From: Bacilli bacterium
Lineage (GTDB): Bacteria; Bacillota_I; Bacilli_A; RF39; UBA660
Reading direction: 5' to 3'
Length of the DNA stretch: 49,101 nucleotides
Assembly: GCA_017432665.1 (NCBI GenBank)
Contig: JAFRIS010000006.1
Span: forward strand, 1-49,101
Below the pieces are notes generated by a model. That model ran no database searches and was not told the DNA's origin. It saw nothing but the letters and a program-made list of their open reading frames with translations. Shown in pieces: positions 24,339 to 33,249 of this stretch. Within the stretch, counting starts at the first letter, position 1. Each line of letters starts with the position of its first letter. A program made the position numbers and the translations under genes.

Positions 24339-25196
24339 ATGGAAGATATAAAAAAGGTATTAAAGAAACAAAATAAAACATATCGTATTCTCTTAATTTC
24401 TTTATCTACAATTCTATGGGCTATTTTATATAATTTATTCTTACTACCAATGAAATTAGTAACTGGAGGTACTAATGGTGTAGCTACTATTACTAATTAC
24501 TTATATGGAATAGATCCAGCACTAATGATCTTATTATTGGCGATTGCTTGTGCAATTATAAGTTTTATGTATCTAGGTTTTGAAAGAACAGCAACTAGTT
24601 TAGTAGCAACAATAGCTTATCCAGTTTTAGTTAAATTAACAGCTAATATTACTGATATTATTGTAATTGATTATAGTGATTTTCTACTATTAGTTATTTT
24701 TGCCGCAGTATTATGTGGAGTGGCTAATGGATTAATGTATAAGAGTGGTTATAATAATGGAGGTTTTCCAGTAGTTTCACAAATACTTTATGATAAGTAT
24801 AAAATATCAGTAGCTAAGTCAAGCTTAGTTATTAATGTAATTATTGTCTTAATAGGAGCTTTCTTCTTTGGTACTACTAATGCTTTATATGCGATTATTT
24901 ATATTTATATTAGTAATTTAGTACTTGATAAAGTATTATTAGGTATATCTAATAACAAAGCTTTCTATATCATAACTACTAAGGAAGAAGAAATTACAGA
25001 GTATATCTTAAAGACTTTACAACATTCAATTACTACTTTTGATGTTAAAGGTGGTTTCTTAGATAATAAAAGAAAAGTCATGTTAACTGTTATTCCTTCT
25101 AGAGAATACTATCGTTTGACAGAAGGTATTAAACAAATTGATGCAGATGCTTTCTTCGTAGTAACTGATTCTTATCAAGTTGAAGGTGCAAAATAG
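24339..25196 (+). CDS. YitT-family membrane protein (second copy)
   Basis: The protein has 285 residues from ATG 24339, eight bases after GGAGG, and begins two bases after the first copy ends. It has the same architecture as its neighbour: membrane helices to about residue 200 with 'MKLVTGGTNGVATITNYLYG' and 'GYNNGGFPVVSQILYDKYKI', then a DUF2179 domain ('QHSITTFDVKGGF', 'QIDADAFFVVTDSYQVEG'). The pair is a tandem duplication that has diverged well, so the two may form a heteromer. A terminator follows. Confidence 0.9.
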   Translation: MEDIKKVLKKQNKTYRILLISLSTILWAILYNLFLLPMKLVTGGTNGVATITNYLYGIDPALMILLLAIACAIISFMYLGFERTATSLVATIAYPVLVKLTANITDIIVIDYSDFLLLVIFAAVLCGVANGLMYKSGYNNGGFPVVSQILYDKYKISVAKSSLVINVIIVLIGAFFFGTTNALYAIIYIYISNLVLDKVLLGISNNKAFYIITTKEEEITEYILKTLQHSITTFDVKGGFLDNKRKVMLTVIPSREYYRLTEGIKQIDADAFFVVTDSYQVEGAK

Positions 25197-25204
25197 TGTA
25201 AATA

Positions 25205-25256
25205 AAAGAAGTTCTCAAGGAACTTTCTTTTTTTTACTTTAAAAAAATGTTATAAT
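25205..25256 (+). terminator. Terminator and ftsEX promoter
   Basis: The hairpin AAGTTC-TCAAG-GAACTT (within 25209-25226) is followed by a T-rich run. An extended -10 (TGT TATAAT, about 25249-25256) then serves ftsE. Confidence 0.65.
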
Positions 25257-25284
25257 AAAATAGCTAAGGTGGTGAATAAATTAG

Positions 25285-25986
25285 ATGAGTGATTTAATTA
25301 GACTTAAGCATGTTGAAAAGAAATATAAGAACGGAGTTACTGCGATCTATGATTTAAACCTAGCAATAGAAAAAGGATCTTTTGTATTTGTTATTGGAGG
25401 ATCTGGTAGTGGAAAGAGTACTCTAATAAAGATGCTTTACCGTGAGGAAAGACCAACTAAAGGACAAGTAATAGTTGGTGGATTAGATGTTGCTAAGTTA
25501 AAGAATAGTAAAGTATATAAATTAAGAAGAAAATTAGGAATAGTCTTCCAAGATTATCGTTTATTACCAAAGCAAACCGTATATGAAAATGTAGCATTTG
25601 CTTTAGAATGTATTGGAGAAAAGAAGGATAATATTCGTATTAAAGTATTAAAAGCTTTAGAGGATGTCGGGTTAAAAAATAAAGTTCATGAATATCCTGA
25701 TAAGCTATCAGGAGGAGAACAACAAAGAGTTGCAATTGCAAGAGCTATTGTTAATGAACCTAGGTTGTTATTATGTGATGAGCCTACTGGTAACCTTGAC
25801 CCAGATATGAGTATGGAAATAATGAAAGTTCTTGAAGATATTAATAAGCGAAGAGGAACTACTATAGTTATGGCCACTCATGATAGAGATATTGTTAACA
25901 AGATGAAAAAACAAGTAGTTACTCTAAAAGAAGGTCGTTTAGTAAAATTTAAACAGAAAGGAAAGTACGAAGATGAAGCTATTTAG
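25285..25986 (+). CDS. ftsE: Cell-division ATP-binding protein FtsE
   Basis: The 233-residue ABC ATPase has Walker A '[19 protein letters not shown]', Q-loop '[20 protein letters not shown]', signature '[20 protein letters not shown]' and Walker B '[13 protein letters not shown]'. The 'DYRLL' after the Q-loop is characteristic of FtsE. It drives FtsX to activate the periplasmic or wall hydrolase partner encoded next. GGTGG lies 12 bases from the ATG, a somewhat long spacing. It overlaps ftsX by 14 bases. Confidence 0.96.
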   Translation: MSDLIRLKHVEKKYKNGVTAIYDLNLAIEKGSFVFVIGGSGSGKSTLIKMLYREERPTKGQVIVGGLDVAKLKNSKVYKLRRKLGIVFQDYRLLPKQTVYENVAFALECIGEKKDNIRIKVLKALEDVGLKNKVHEYPDKLSGGEQQRVAIARAIVNEPRLLLCDEPTGNLDPDMSMEIMKVLEDINKRRGTTIVMATHDRDIVNKMKKQVVTLKEGRLVKFKQKGKYEDEAI

Positions 25987-26872
25987 AATGTTAGGTAGAA
26001 GCATTAGAGATGCTGTTAAGAGTGTAGTAAGAAACTTTTCTCTTTCGCTAGCTTCAATCTCTTGTATTACAATCACTTTGATTATTGTAGCTATTGCAAT
26101 AATGGCTTCATATAATGTTCAAAATTTTACTAAAGAGATTGAAAGAGATATGACTATTGTTGTTTTCTTAGATAATGATGCTACTGAAACAGATGTAAAA
26201 GATATAGAGGAAGATATTAAAAGTATTTCTAATGTAGATAAATACACATTTCAGTCAAAACAGGAAGTAAAAGAAATGATGCAGGCTGAATCAGATGTTT
26301 TTGATACAGTATTAAAGAATTGGTCTGATAAAGAAAGCCCTCTTAAAGATACTTTTCAAGTAAAAGTAAAAGATGTAGAAAAACTTAAACAAACTGCCGT
26401 TAAGATTCAAGCACTCGATAAAGTGGCTGTAGTAAGATATGGATCAGGAATGGTAGATAAAATGATTGCTGCTTTTAATCAAGTAGAGAAGATTACTTAT
26501 GGTATTGTAATAGCTTTAATTATAGTTACAGTATTCTTAATTATTAATACTATTAAGTTAACTATTTCTGCTAGAAAAAGAGAGATTGGGATTATGAGAT
26601 TAGTAGGAGCTAGTAACTTTACTATTAAAACTCCATTTATTATAGAAGGTATGATTTTAGGAATCTTTGGTTCTATAGTACCTGTTTTAATTACTATGTA
26701 TGGTTATATGGCTTTCTATAAACACTTTGATGGATACTTATATTCACAAATTATTCAACTAATTAAACCAGAACCATTTATCTATCAAGTATCTTTATCT
26801 GTTATAGTTATTGGTATTATCGTTGGTATGATTGGTAGTGCTAGTGCTGTAAGAAAGTATTTAAAGGTGTAA
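25973..26872 (+). CDS. ftsX: Cell-division protein FtsX
   Basis: The 299-residue permease-like protein has a first membrane helix near 23-45 (LASISCITITLIIVAIAIM), a large extracellular domain (about 50-170, 'MTIVVFLDNDATETDVKDIE'), and three more helices (about 175-198, 225-250, 270-292) with the conserved 'RKREIGIMRLVGASNFTIK' loop. It transmits FtsE ATP hydrolysis across the membrane to a peptidoglycan hydrolase. The gene start lies inside the ftsE end, and the M23 hydrolase gene follows at once. Confidence 0.95.
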   Translation: MKLFRMLGRSIRDAVKSVVRNFSLSLASISCITITLIIVAIAIMASYNVQNFTKEIERDMTIVVFLDNDATETDVKDIEEDIKSISNVDKYTFQSKQEVKEMMQAESDVFDTVLKNWSDKESPLKDTFQVKVKDVEKLKQTAVKIQALDKVAVVRYGSGMVDKMIAAFNQVEKITYGIVIALIIVTVFLIINTIKLTISARKREIGIMRLVGASNFTIKTPFIIEGMILGIFGSIVPVLITMYGYMAFYKHFDGYLYSQIIQLIKPEPFIYQVSLSVIVIGIIVGMIGSASAVRKYLKV

Positions 26873-26873
26873 T

Positions 26874-28040
26874 ATGAAAAAAAGAGTAAAAGTAATAATT
26901 ACATTAATCGCAATAACTTTACTTTTACCTATTAAAGCTGCTGCTGTTACTCTAGGAGAATATGAAGCTGCAGTAGAAAAATATACTAAAGAATTAAGAG
27001 AAAAAGAAGCTAAGATAGCTAAAGGTAAAGAAGAAATAGCTGCTGTTAAGAAGACTATTGCTGAAACAGAAGATAAAATTGCCCAAGCGGAAGAAGAAAT
27101 AGAAAAATTACAAGCAGAAATAGAAAAATGTGATAAAGAAATAAAGAAAAAAGATGCTGAAAGTAAAAAGATAATAGAGTATTATCAAATAGAGAATGGT
27201 AATAATGCTTATTTAGAGTATATTTTTGGAGCAACTAGTATTACTGATATGGTATATCGTATGTCTGTTGCTGAGCAATTAACTGATTATAATGATAAGG
27301 TTATGAAAGAATTAAAGGCATTAATTGAGACAAACAAGAAGAAAAAAGCAGAATTAAAAAAGAAGCAAGAAGAACTTGGTGAATTAAAGAAGAAACTTGA
27401 GAGTGAAAAAGAAAGAATTGAAGAAGAAGTAAGTGGAGTAGAAGGAACTGTTCCAAGTACTAAAGGTCAAATTGAATTATATCAAAAGAGAGTTAACTAC
27501 TATCGTAGTAGAGGTTGTAGTTCTAACGACATAATTGGTGTTACTTGTGATGTGCCACCTAAAGTTACTCCTTCATCAGGTGGAGGAAATGTTACTCCAG
27601 GGGCAATCATCGGTGAAAATGGATTTAGATTCCCTGTTAATGGTGGAAGAATCAGTTGGGGATATGGTGGTGGCCACAAAGGAATAGATATTACTAGAGG
27701 CTGTGGAACACCAATCTATGCAGTAGCTCCTGGTAGAGTTTATTATGTAGGTAATGGATTAGATAATTATGGAGCATATATGGTATTAATAGTACATAAT
27801 GTTAATGGGCAATTAGTATTTTCACAATATGCACATGTCCAACCAGGAATTCCAGTTTATGTAGGACAATCAGTTGATACTAATACAGTTGTTGCTTATA
27901 TGGGATCTACTGGATATTCAACAGGATGTCACTTACACTTAGAAATGTCTAGAAATTATGGATGGGCTTATAATGGAACATATTATCAATATGTAAATAA
28001 TATTACGAGTCCATGGAATTTTGTACCAAGTCCATATTAG
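26874..28040 (+). CDS. Secreted coiled-coil M23 peptidase, FtsEX-associated (PcsB/EnvC-like)
   Basis: The 388-residue protein has a signal peptide at 1-24 (IITLIAITLLLPIKAAA), a long Glu/Lys-rich coiled coil (about 30-210), a short linker with 'GGGNVTPG', and a C-terminal LytM/M23 domain (about 255-388). The zinc ligands are His268 and Asp272 (GGGHKGIDITRG) and the HxH of 'TGCHLHLEMS' (His353, His355), so the enzyme appears active. Direct linkage to ftsEX and the coiled coil identify it as the hydrolase controlled by FtsEX during septation. A strong hairpin follows. Confidence 0.92.
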   Translation: MKKRVKVIITLIAITLLLPIKAAAVTLGEYEAAVEKYTKELREKEAKIAKGKEEIAAVKKTIAETEDKIAQAEEEIEKLQAEIEKCDKEIKKKDAESKKIIEYYQIENGNNAYLEYIFGATSITDMVYRMSVAEQLTDYNDKVMKELKALIETNKKKKAELKKKQEELGELKKKLESEKERIEEEVSGVEGTVPSTKGQIELYQKRVNYYRSRGCSSNDIIGVTCDVPPKVTPSSGGGNVTPGAIIGENGFRFPVNGGRISWGYGGGHKGIDITRGCGTPIYAVAPGRVYYVGNGLDNYGAYMVLIVHNVNGQLVFSQYAHVQPGIPVYVGQSVDTNTVVAYMGSTGYSTGCHLHLEMSRNYGWAYNGTYYQYVNNITSPWNFVPSPY

Positions 28041-28044
28041 AAAT

Positions 28045-28071
28045 AAAAAAAGCAATTAAATTGCTTTTTTA
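28045..28071. terminator. Bidirectional terminator
   Basis: AAAAAAGCAAT (28046-28056), loop TAA, ATTGCTTTTTT (28060-28070). It lies between the convergent M23 gene and the minus-strand gene and serves both. Confidence 0.85.
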
Positions 28072-28986
28072 TTTTGTTAATTGACTATTATCAGTTTTCT
28101 GCATTTCTTGTAGTTTCGCAATTGTGTCTGCTTGTTTAGCCATTAATTTATTAATTTCAGTTTGAATATCTTGTATTTGTTGTAATAGATCTTGTTGAGA
28201 AAGTTCACTGTTATTAGAATCATCAACCATTCTACTTATTTCAGTATTTTCATCTTTATCGTTAGTTAAATCTTCAACAATAATTGCTTCCTCATTAGTT
28301 TTTTCTTCTTCTTGCTTATTATCTTTATTAAAGAATTTAGCATATTTTTGTGATACTTCCGTATAAACATCTTGAAGTGTCATATTCTTTGCCATTTGAA
28401 CTTTATTAAGATCAACTCCGCTACTCAGTAAAAAATCCACAGCTTGGAAGAATTGAGGTAAGTCTTTTTGTAAACGTTCCATATCATCAACAGTTTTGCT
28501 ATCTTCTCCATAATAAATTTGAGGAATAGTCTTTTGCATTAGTACATTGAATGTGTCTGCTCCACAACATTTCAATACTAAGTTTATTCGTCTTTCTAAC
28601 TCTTTTTTATCCATTGGTTCATCTGAGAAACTCCTTGAAAAACCTTGTTTTACTATTTCAGTTGCTTCTTCTTGAATAAGCCTATTAGCTAGTGCTGATA
28701 ATGGAGTAACTTCTCCAGTCATACCAAAGTCTTTTAATACAGCCATTCTATCTTCAGCAGATACTTCCATTCTTTTTTCTCTCGATTCCCTAATAGCTTG
28801 ACAAAGATTATCAACTGCAAGAGCTCTTGAGTATTTACCTCTTTGTTCAATAAGTTTATTGTCAAAATAGCGTCCTTTAAACTCTCCGAAGAATTCTTCA
28901 CATATTGCGATTATTTCTTCATCAGTTTTTCCATCAAAAATATCGCGATAAATATCTACTTTTCCGTCTTTATTAAAACTATCCAT
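28069..28986 (-). CDS. Uncharacterised cytoplasmic protein with coiled-coil C-terminus
   Basis: The 305-residue protein has no signal or membrane segment. The N-terminal 210 residues are predicted helical, with 'DEEIIAICEEFFGEFKGRYF' and 'YSRALAVDNLCQAIRESREK'. An acidic linker (about 222-255) follows. The C-terminal 45 residues form a Gln/Glu/Lys heptad-like coil ('LLQQIQDIQTEINKLMAKQA'). A good GGAGG site precedes the start on the minus strand. It is the only gene on this strand between 4.8 and 49.1 kb and is divergent from uvrB. I do not recognise the family. Confidence 0.75.
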   Translation of the reverse strand: MDSFNKDGKVDIYRDIFDGKTDEEIIAICEEFFGEFKGRYFDNKLIEQRGKYSRALAVDNLCQAIRESREKRMEVSAEDRMAVLKDFGMTGEVTPLSALANRLIQEEATEIVKQGFSRSFSDEPMDKKELERRINLVLKCCGADTFNVLMQKTIPQIYYGEDSKTVDDMERLQKDLPQFFQAVDFLLSSGVDLNKVQMAKNMTLQDVYTEVSQKYAKFFNKDNKQEEEKTNEEAIIVEDLTNDKDENTEISRMVDDSNNSELSQQDLLQQIQDIQTEINKLMAKQADTIAKLQEMQKTDNSQLTK

Positions 28987-29095
28987 TGTTTTTACCTCCT
29001 AATATAATACTAGCATATTTATCTTTTCTCGTAAAGGAAGCATCTTGTCTTCTTTACATATAAATGGTAAAATATCTTGGAATTGAGGTGATAAT

Positions 29096-31051
29096 ATGTC
29101 ATTTAATTTAGTATCAAAATTTAAGCCTAATGGTGATCAACCAGAAGCAATAAAAGAATTGGTTGATGGGATTAATACTGGAAAAAAGTATCAAGTATTA
29201 CTAGGAGCTACTGGTACAGGTAAAACTTTTACTATTGCAAATGTTATTAAAGAAACTAATAGACCTACTTTAGTATTAGCTCATAATAAAACACTTGCTG
29301 GTCAATTATATAGCGAATTAAAAGAATTATTCCCAGATAATCGAGTTGAATACTTTGTTTCATACTATGACTATTATCAACCAGAAGCATACGTTCCTTC
29401 TACTGATACATATATTGAGAAAGATTCATCTATTAATGATGAAATAGATGAGTTAAGACATGCGGCCACTTCTGCTTTAATCTCTAGAAGAGATGTTATT
29501 GTAGTCGCAAGTGTTTCTTGTATTTATGGTATAGGAGAAGTAGAAGAGTATAAGAATAAAATGTTAACTCTTTCGGTGGGAGAGACTATTGATCGTAATG
29601 AAATGCTGGTTAAGTTAGTGGAAATGTTATACGAACGCAATAATATGGATTTTAAACGTGGAACTTTTAGAGTACGTGGAGATGTGGTAGAAATAATTCC
29701 GGCTAATCATAATACCACTGGATATCGTATTGAGTTCTTTGATAATGAAATAGATCGTATTAGTGAAATAGATACTTTGACTGGAGCTATTACTAATAAT
29801 TTAAAGAATGTATCTATTTTTCCGGCTAGTCACTTCGTAGTTAGTGATGAAAAATTACATGAAGCTATTGGAAGAATTAGAGAAGAATTAAAGGAAAGAC
29901 TTGAAGAATTAAAGTCTCAAAACAAACTACTTGCGGCAGAACGGCTAGAACAAAGAACTAATTATGATTTAGAAATGCTAGAAGAAACAGGCTTCTGTTC
30001 TGGTATTGAAAATTATTCTGCTCCACTTGCTGGTAGAAAGAAAGGCGAAACACCTACTACTTTGATGGATTTCTTCCCAGAAGACTTTTTGTTAGTAGTA
30101 GATGAATCCCATGTTACTCTTCCACAAGTTAGAGGTATGTATAATGGTGATAGATCCCGTAAACAAAACCTAGTCGATTATGGATTCAGATTGCCTAGTG
30201 CTCTAGATAATAGACCATTAAAGTATAAAGAATTCGAAAGTAAAATCAATCAAGCTATTTTTGTTTCAGCTACTCCAGGAGATATTGAATTAGAATATAC
30301 TAACAACAAATACATAGAACAAATTATTAGACCTACTGGTCTATTAGATCCAACTATTGAAGTTCGTAAGAGTGAAGGTCAAATAGATGACTTAGTTGGT
30401 GAAATTAAAAATAGAATAGAAAATAATGAAAGAACTCTAATTACTACACTTACTATTCGTATGGCAGAAGAGCTTACTCATTATTTAAAAGAATTAGATA
30501 TTAAAGTAGCTTACTTACATAGTGAAATAAAGACTCTAGAGAGAATGCAAATAATTCATGATCTTAGAACTGGTAAATATGATGTTTTAGTAGGAATAAA
30601 CTTATTGCGAGAAGGCTTAGATATTCCAGAAGTTAGCTTGATTGCTATATTAGATGCTGATAAAGAAGGTTTCTTAAGAAGTACAAGAAGTTTAATTCAA
30701 ACTATTGGTAGATGTGCTAGAAATGTCAATGGACATGTAATTATGTATGGTGATAAAATAACTGATTCAATGGATGAAGCTATTACTGAGACTAATAGAC
30801 GTAGGACTATTCAAGAGAAATATAATAAAGAACATGGTATCGTTCCAAAAACAATAGATAAAGAAATTAGAGAAGTTATTAGTAATACAGCTCTTGTTGA
30901 TAATAAGAAGAAGGATAAAAAGATTAGTAAACTTGAAAAAGCTCAAATTATGGAAACAATAGAAAAAGAAATGCGTGAAGCAGCTAAAAGCCTTGATTTT
31001 GAAAGAGCTATGGAATTAAGAGATATTTTATTTGAAATGAAATCTGACTAA
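29096..31051 (+). CDS. uvrB: Excinuclease ABC subunit B
   Basis: The 651-residue UvrB of normal length shows Walker A '[17 protein letters not shown]', the beta-hairpin '[20 protein letters not shown]', Walker B '[16 protein letters not shown]', helicase motif VI '[19 protein letters not shown]' and the C-terminal UVR motif that binds UvrC ('[20 protein letters not shown]'). It verifies damage in nucleotide-excision repair. GAGGTGATAAT precedes the start. No uvrA follows in the window. A hairpin separates it from the surface-protein locus. Confidence 0.97.
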   Translation: MSFNLVSKFKPNGDQPEAIKELVDGINTGKKYQVLLGATGTGKTFTIANVIKETNRPTLVLAHNKTLAGQLYSELKELFPDNRVEYFVSYYDYYQPEAYVPSTDTYIEKDSSINDEIDELRHAATSALISRRDVIVVASVSCIYGIGEVEEYKNKMLTLSVGETIDRNEMLVKLVEMLYERNNMDFKRGTFRVRGDVVEIIPANHNTTGYRIEFFDNEIDRISEIDTLTGAITNNLKNVSIFPASHFVVSDEKLHEAIGRIREELKERLEELKSQNKLLAAERLEQRTNYDLEMLEETGFCSGIENYSAPLAGRKKGETPTTLMDFFPEDFLLVVDESHVTLPQVRGMYNGDRSRKQNLVDYGFRLPSALDNRPLKYKEFESKINQAIFVSATPGDIELEYTNNKYIEQIIRPTGLLDPTIEVRKSEGQIDDLVGEIKNRIENNERTLITTLTIRMAEELTHYLKELDIKVAYLHSEIKTLERMQIIHDLRTGKYDVLVGINLLREGLDIPEVSLIAILDADKEGFLRSTRSLIQTIGRCARNVNGHVIMYGDKITDSMDEAITETNRRRTIQEKYNKEHGIVPKTIDKEIREVISNTALVDNKKKDKKISKLEKAQIMETIEKEMREAAKSLDFERAMELRDILFEMKSD

Positions 31052-31075
31052 AAGCATCATTTGATGCTTTTTTAG
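31051..31075 (+). terminator. uvrB terminator
   Basis: AAAGCATCA (31051-31059), a two-base loop and TGATGCTTT (31062-31070) followed by T residues. Confidence 0.85.
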
Positions 31076-31079
31076 TGAC

Positions 31080-31165
31080 AAAAACTGTAAAACTAAAAAA
31101 AAATTAAAAAAAATGTAAAAAATTGTTTTTTGTCTGTTGCACTCTTGAAAAATTTAAGATATACT
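31080..31165 (+). promoter_or_regulatory. Strong promoter of the surface-protein locus with A-rich UP element
   Basis: TTGCAC (31137-31142), exactly 17 bases, then TATACT (31160-31165). Upstream, 31080-31135 is almost pure A with phased T runs, resembling an UP element. This is one of the best promoters in the window and fits high expression of the genes at 31211 and 31933. Confidence 0.7.
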
Positions 31166-31210
31166 TAATTTATAAAAAATAGAATATTGCGACTACGGTA
31201 TGGTGATGAT

Positions 31211-31930
31211 ATGAATGGAAATGGTGTTGGTGTTAAAGCCAACAAAATATACAAACGCAAACTTGTAGTTCGAATAGTTAAAATTACATTACTATTATTA
31301 CTAATCAGTATCTCAACTATATATCTATTTTTATATGTTGCCTACAAAGGTGGACGATTTACAGTTTCTTTAGATAAAAATATGTCTAACAGAAAGAATA
31401 TCTTTTTGACAGAAACAGGTAAGCAAAATAGTAAAACTAGGGAGTTATCGGCAGAAACAATTGATTATATGGATAATATATCAATTAAGTGGTTGCCAAA
31501 TAACTTAGATACAGCAGCGGATGGTTCTCATAACGGTGATAACTATATTGCTTATAGTTTTTATGTCGTAAACAATGGAAAAGAAACAGTCCATTACTGG
31601 TATGAGTTAGATATAGACGACACTATAAGAAATGTAGATGAAGCGATTAGAATAATGGTATATCATAATGGTAAAAAGACAGTCTATGCTAAGAAAAGTA
31701 AAAAAACTGGTAAGGCTGAACCAAATACTAAAGCTTTCTATTCGAAGGACATAGCTTTGTTGGAACAAAGGAAAAATTTCAAACCTAATACAAAAGATCA
31801 TTTTACAGTGGTAGTTTGGATTGAAGGAGACGATCCAGAATGTCTCAACGATTTATTAGGTGGCGAAATAAAAATGCACATGGACATAACTGAAGAACAT
31901 TTCTCAGGTACAGGAAAGGGAGGAGCGTAA
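31211..31930 (+). CDS. Membrane-anchored TasA/SipW-substrate-like surface protein
   Basis: The protein has 239 residues from ATG 31211 (GGTGATGAT immediately before). An upstream in-frame start lacks that signal. One membrane helix lies at about 19-42 (VKITLLLLLISISTIYLFLYVAY). The extracellular part ends in 'HFTVVVWIEGDDPECLNDLL' and 'GGEIKMHMDI'. This WIEG-D-x-x-C...G-x-I-x-M block recurs near the end of the next protein, so the two share a fold. There is no clear AYA cleavage site, so it may stay anchored, perhaps as a base or assembly factor. It is the first gene of the locus, two bases before the next. Confidence 0.7.
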   Translation: MNGNGVGVKANKIYKRKLVVRIVKITLLLLLISISTIYLFLYVAYKGGRFTVSLDKNMSNRKNIFLTETGKQNSKTRELSAETIDYMDNISIKWLPNNLDTAADGSHNGDNYIAYSFYVVNNGKETVHYWYELDIDDTIRNVDEAIRIMVYHNGKKTVYAKKSKKTGKAEPNTKAFYSKDIALLEQRKNFKPNTKDHFTVVVWIEGDDPECLNDLLGGEIKMHMDITEEHFSGTGKGGA

Positions 31931-31932
31931 TT

Positions 31933-32955
31933 ATGGCTAAGCGCAAAGAAACAAAAAAAGAAAAAAATAGAAAAAGAAAGATATTGTTAGCATTATTACT
32001 TGTAGTTTTCACAGGAGTTATCCTTACTGCAAATACTTATGCATGGTTCACATCAAACAAGACAATTACTGTTAATTCAATTGATGTACAAGTAACTACT
32101 GCAAATGGTATTCAAGTATCTACAGATGCAACTAATTGGAAGACTATTATTACTAACACAGATTTAAATAACACATTGGCTGCTACATCAGCATATAGTA
32201 CTAATACTAACCAATTACCATTAAAATCTACTGAAAATACAGTAATACCTGTTTCAACTGGTGGAACTGTAGCTAGTGGTAAATTAAAAATGTATTCTGG
32301 AGAATTAAGTGCTAATGCAACTACAGGAGTTGCTGAATTAACTACTGATCCTTCAGTAGAGGCAAAAGGAAACTCTGGAGATTTCGTGGCATTCGATTTA
32401 TTCTTCTTAGTATCTCAAAACTCTGTAGTTAAATTGGGAGCTGGATCTTCTGTTACTACTTCAACTGGAGCAAGTAATAAAGGATTAAAAAATGCTGCAC
32501 GTGTAGCATGGATTAATGAAGGTAATGCTGCTACAGGTAATGTTTCTGCAGCTCAAGGTTTATCAAGTGGTACTGCTGCTACTACACTTATTTGGGAACC
32601 AAATAACAATGTACATACTGATGCTGCTATTGCAGATGCATTATCTACTTATGGTATGACAATTACAAGTAGTCAAGTAATGAGTAACTATTATGGTGTT
32701 GATGCTGATATCAATACAGCAGTTAGCTTAAATCCAATTACACCAGGAACTAACTTCAAACAAGTTACACCAGGTCTTAAGACTGCTGACGGAGTTTTAG
32801 CAGCAGATCAAGATTGGTTTTCATTACCTGCTGGAATCACTAAAGTTAGATTCTATTTATGGATTGAAGGTCAAGATGTAGATTGTGAAAACAATGCTTC
32901 TGGTGATGCAATTAGTTTCAACATGAACTTCGTATTACAAGATAATAATCCATAA
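31933..32955 (+). CDS. Probable major secreted subunit with SipW-type signal peptide
   Basis: The 340-residue protein has a very basic N-terminus (MAKRKETKKEKNRKRK), a hydrophobic core (ILLALLLVVFTGVILTA) and 'NTYAWFTSNKTITVNSIDVQ', the pattern typical of SipW-dependent TasA/camelysin-like proteins, with cleavage expected near TYA-W. The mature part is rich in Thr, Ala, Ser and Asn and contains only one Cys, in 'WIEGQDVDCENNASGDAISF', the block shared with the upstream protein. Position behind a strong promoter and before an internal terminator suggests it is the most abundant product of the locus, perhaps a fibre or layer subunit. That role is inferred. Confidence 0.75.
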   Translation: MAKRKETKKEKNRKRKILLALLLVVFTGVILTANTYAWFTSNKTITVNSIDVQVTTANGIQVSTDATNWKTIITNTDLNNTLAATSAYSTNTNQLPLKSTENTVIPVSTGGTVASGKLKMYSGELSANATTGVAELTTDPSVEAKGNSGDFVAFDLFFLVSQNSVVKLGAGSSVTTSTGASNKGLKNAARVAWINEGNAATGNVSAAQGLSSGTAATTLIWEPNNNVHTDAAIADALSTYGMTITSSQVMSNYYGVDADINTAVSLNPITPGTNFKQVTPGLKTADGVLAADQDWFSLPAGITKVRFYLWIEGQDVDCENNASGDAISFNMNFVLQDNNP

Positions 32956-32975
32956 GATTAATAAAATTCATTCAG

Positions 32976-33000
32976 GGCCTTCGTTTGAAGGCCTTTTATT
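32976..33000 (+). terminator. Internal terminator/attenuator after the major subunit gene
   Basis: GGCCTTC (32976-32982), loop GTTT, GAAGGCC (32987-32993), then TTTTATT. Unusually GC-rich for this region. The next gene starts only 16 bases later with no visible promoter, so read-through probably sets a lower level for downstream genes. Confidence 0.8.
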
Positions 33001-33015
33001 CTAGGGAGTGAGAAA

Positions 33016-33249
33016 ATGGACAAACTAAGTACCTTTAATAATGAAGAACTGCTTGAAGTTTATGCTAAAGTTCAAGAAGAGATAAACCACTTAAATGAAT
33101 GTATTCTAGAAGAGGAGCCTGACGTGGAAGCAGAAGAAGAGAAAAATGAAGAAGTCTCTGAAACTGAAAAAACTGAAGAATCATCTGAAGAAGAGAAAAC
33201 AGAGGAAGAAAAAGAAGAAAAAGAGGAAGAAAACAATGAGCAGAGTTGA
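33016..33249 (+). CDS. Small acidic Glu-rich protein
   Basis: The 77-residue protein has an N-terminal 30 residues that could form a helix (LSTFNNEELLEVYAKVQEEI). The rest is almost entirely Glu, Lys, Ser and Thr ('EEKTEEEKEEKEEENNEQS'), hence highly acidic and disordered. GGGAG nine bases upstream supports the start. It overlaps the next gene by 14 bases. The repetitive GAA/GAG DNA opens a Lys-rich reading in another frame, which is not a real extension of the next gene. Function unknown. Confidence 0.6.
   Translation: MDKLSTFNNEELLEVYAKVQEEINHLNECILEEEPDVEAEEEKNEEVSETEKTEESSEEEKTEEEKEEKEEENNEQS

Noticed and set aside
33146-33235. Poly-Lys N-terminal extension of the 545-residue protein
   Set aside because: This stretch is the out-of-frame reading of the acidic Glu-rich gene at 33016-33249. 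ATG 33236 has its own GAGGAAG site.
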